NCBI RefSeq assembly: GCF_000263715.2
Contig: NZ_CM001514.1
Location: 1,536,936 to 1,600,935 of the forward strand
Length of the DNA stretch: 64,000 nucleotides
Source: Pseudomonas synxantha BG33R
Lineage (GTDB): Bacteria; Pseudomonadota; Gammaproteobacteria; Pseudomonadales; Pseudomonadaceae
Direction of reading: 5' to 3'
Part shown: positions 63,506 to 64,000 of the stretch, piece by piece
Position numbering within the stretch: the first letter of the stretch is position 1
How the letters are laid out: every line of letters begins with the position of its first letter
Translations under genes and position numbers: made by a program
The notes under the pieces: model-generated
What the model was told of the DNA's origin: nothing
The model's database searches: none
What the model saw: the letters and a program-made list of their open reading frames with translations, nothing else

Positions 63506-64000
63506 ATGACCCAGGCACTGGCTGATATGCGCCGTGACTACACACGGGACGGTTTGAGCGAGGCCCAGGCCCCGGACGAGCCGTTTGCGTTGTTCCACCA
63601 ATGGTTTGGCGACGCGGTGAAAACCGAACAGCCGCCGGTGGAGGCCAATGCCATGACCCTGGCGACGGTCGACCAGGACGGTCGCCCGCACTGTCGCATC
63701 CTGCTGCTCAAGGGCCTGGATGCACAGGGCTTTACCTTCTTCACCAACTACCAGAGCGCCAAGGGTGAGCAACTTGCGGCGCGGCCGTTTGCGGCCATGA
63801 CGTTCTTCTGGCCGACCCTGGAACGCCAGGTGCGTATTGAAGGGCGCGTGGTCAAGGTCACCCCTGAAGAGTCGGATGCCTATTACCAGGTGCGCCCGTT
63901 GGGCAGCCGCCTCGGCGCCTGGGCATCCCCGCAGAGCAGGGTCATTCGTGACCGTGAAGAGCTGCACGATCTGCTCAAGGCCACCGAACAGCGTTTCAGC
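63506..64000 (+). CDS. pdxH: Pyridoxine/pyridoxamine 5'-phosphate oxidase (cut by window edge)
   Basis: The open frame begins [20 protein letters not shown] and runs to the window end without a stop, so about 50 residues are missing. PdxH makes pyridoxal phosphate using FMN. The motifs present are FMN-binding [33 protein letters not shown] and [14 protein letters not shown], and the [11 protein letters not shown] substrate segment. It starts 28 bases after the OmpA-lipoprotein gene. Confidence 0.96.
   Translation, partial: MTQALADMRRDYTRDGLSEAQAPDEPFALFHQWFGDAVKTEQPPVEANAMTLATVDQDGRPHCRILLLKGLDAQGFTFFTNYQSAKGEQLAARPFAAMTFFWPTLERQVRIEGRVVKVTPEESDAYYQVRPLGSRLGAWASPQSRVIRDREELHDLLKATEQRFS

Noticed and set aside
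62429-63967. 512-codon minus-strand frame opposite the OmpA lipoprotein and pdxH
   Set aside because: It mirrors the Ala/Lys repeats of the lipoprotein gene, giving Gly/Arg/Phe runs without protein-like features.

Overview
The window is a 64 kb piece of chromosome from a Pseudomonas, most likely the P. fluorescens group. This rests on the protein sequences (RpoS, LpxA/B/D, DnaE, NlpD, Dcd and a PdeM/ligase repair cassette of pseudomonad type), on gene order (map | rpsB-tsf-pyrH-frr-uppS-cdsA-dxr-rseP-bamA-skp-lpxD-fabZ-lpxA-lpxB-rnhB-dnaE-accA-tilS, then pyrG-kdsA-eno-ftsB-ispD, then ispF-truD-surE-pcm-nlpD-rpoS), and on GTGGGAG...GGCTTGCC...GCGAT intergenic palindromes (REP/REPIN) typical of fluorescent pseudomonads. 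No tRNA, rRNA, CRISPR array, prophage or insertion sequence was seen, and no gene appears frameshifted.

Region 1 (1-26.6 kb) is conserved core on the + strand apart from the cut 5' end of map. It holds ribosomal protein S2 and EF-Ts, UMP kinase and ribosome recycling factor, the isoprenoid and phospholipid steps UppS, CdsA and Dxr, the site-2 protease RseP, the outer-membrane assembly factors BamA and Skp, the lipid A genes LpxD-FabZ-LpxA-LpxB, RNase HII, DNA polymerase III alpha, AccA and TilS. A second block has CTP synthase, KDO-8-P synthase, enolase, FtsB and IspD. Several genes overlap by 1-4 bases, indicating translational coupling.

Region 2 (26.6-32.7 kb) is partly accessory. A 1006-residue minus-strand protein looks like a dermonecrotic-toxin-related effector with a TIKI/ChaN-type C-terminal region. 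It sits next to a LysR regulator divergent from a glutathione-dependent formaldehyde detoxification pair (frmA-fghA). Region 3 (32.7-39.5 kb) is ispF-truD-surE-pcm-nlpD-rpoS, then a cold-shock protein, dcd and a tiny proline-rich ORF. The usual rsmZ/fdxA neighbourhood downstream of rpoS is absent.

Region 4 (39.5-49.7 kb, all minus strand) is the ligase-associated DNA damage response set: exonuclease, ATP-dependent ligase, DEXH helicase and PdeM. It is split between ligase and helicase by a complete arginine/ornithine-type ABC transporter operon (aotJ-Q-M-O-P order). Region 5 (49.7-64 kb) holds a QuiP-like N-acyl-homoserine-lactone acylase, a cluster of two SEC-C proteins around a WHy-domain lipoprotein, a secreted collagen-like protein, a CopD-type membrane protein, DinG, a GH50 beta-agarase homologue, a class-C beta-lactamase-fold hydrolase, an OmpA lipoprotein with tryptophan motifs and a histone-H1-like tail, and the 5' part of pdxH.

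The most unusual items are: the toxin-like 1006-residue protein; the transporter operon inside the repair cassette; two copies of an intergenic element, one lacking 151 bp between short direct repeats and framed by inverted REPs; the collagen-like protein; and the OmpA lipoprotein with repeated tryptophan boxes. I did not find a clearly undescribed multi-gene system.
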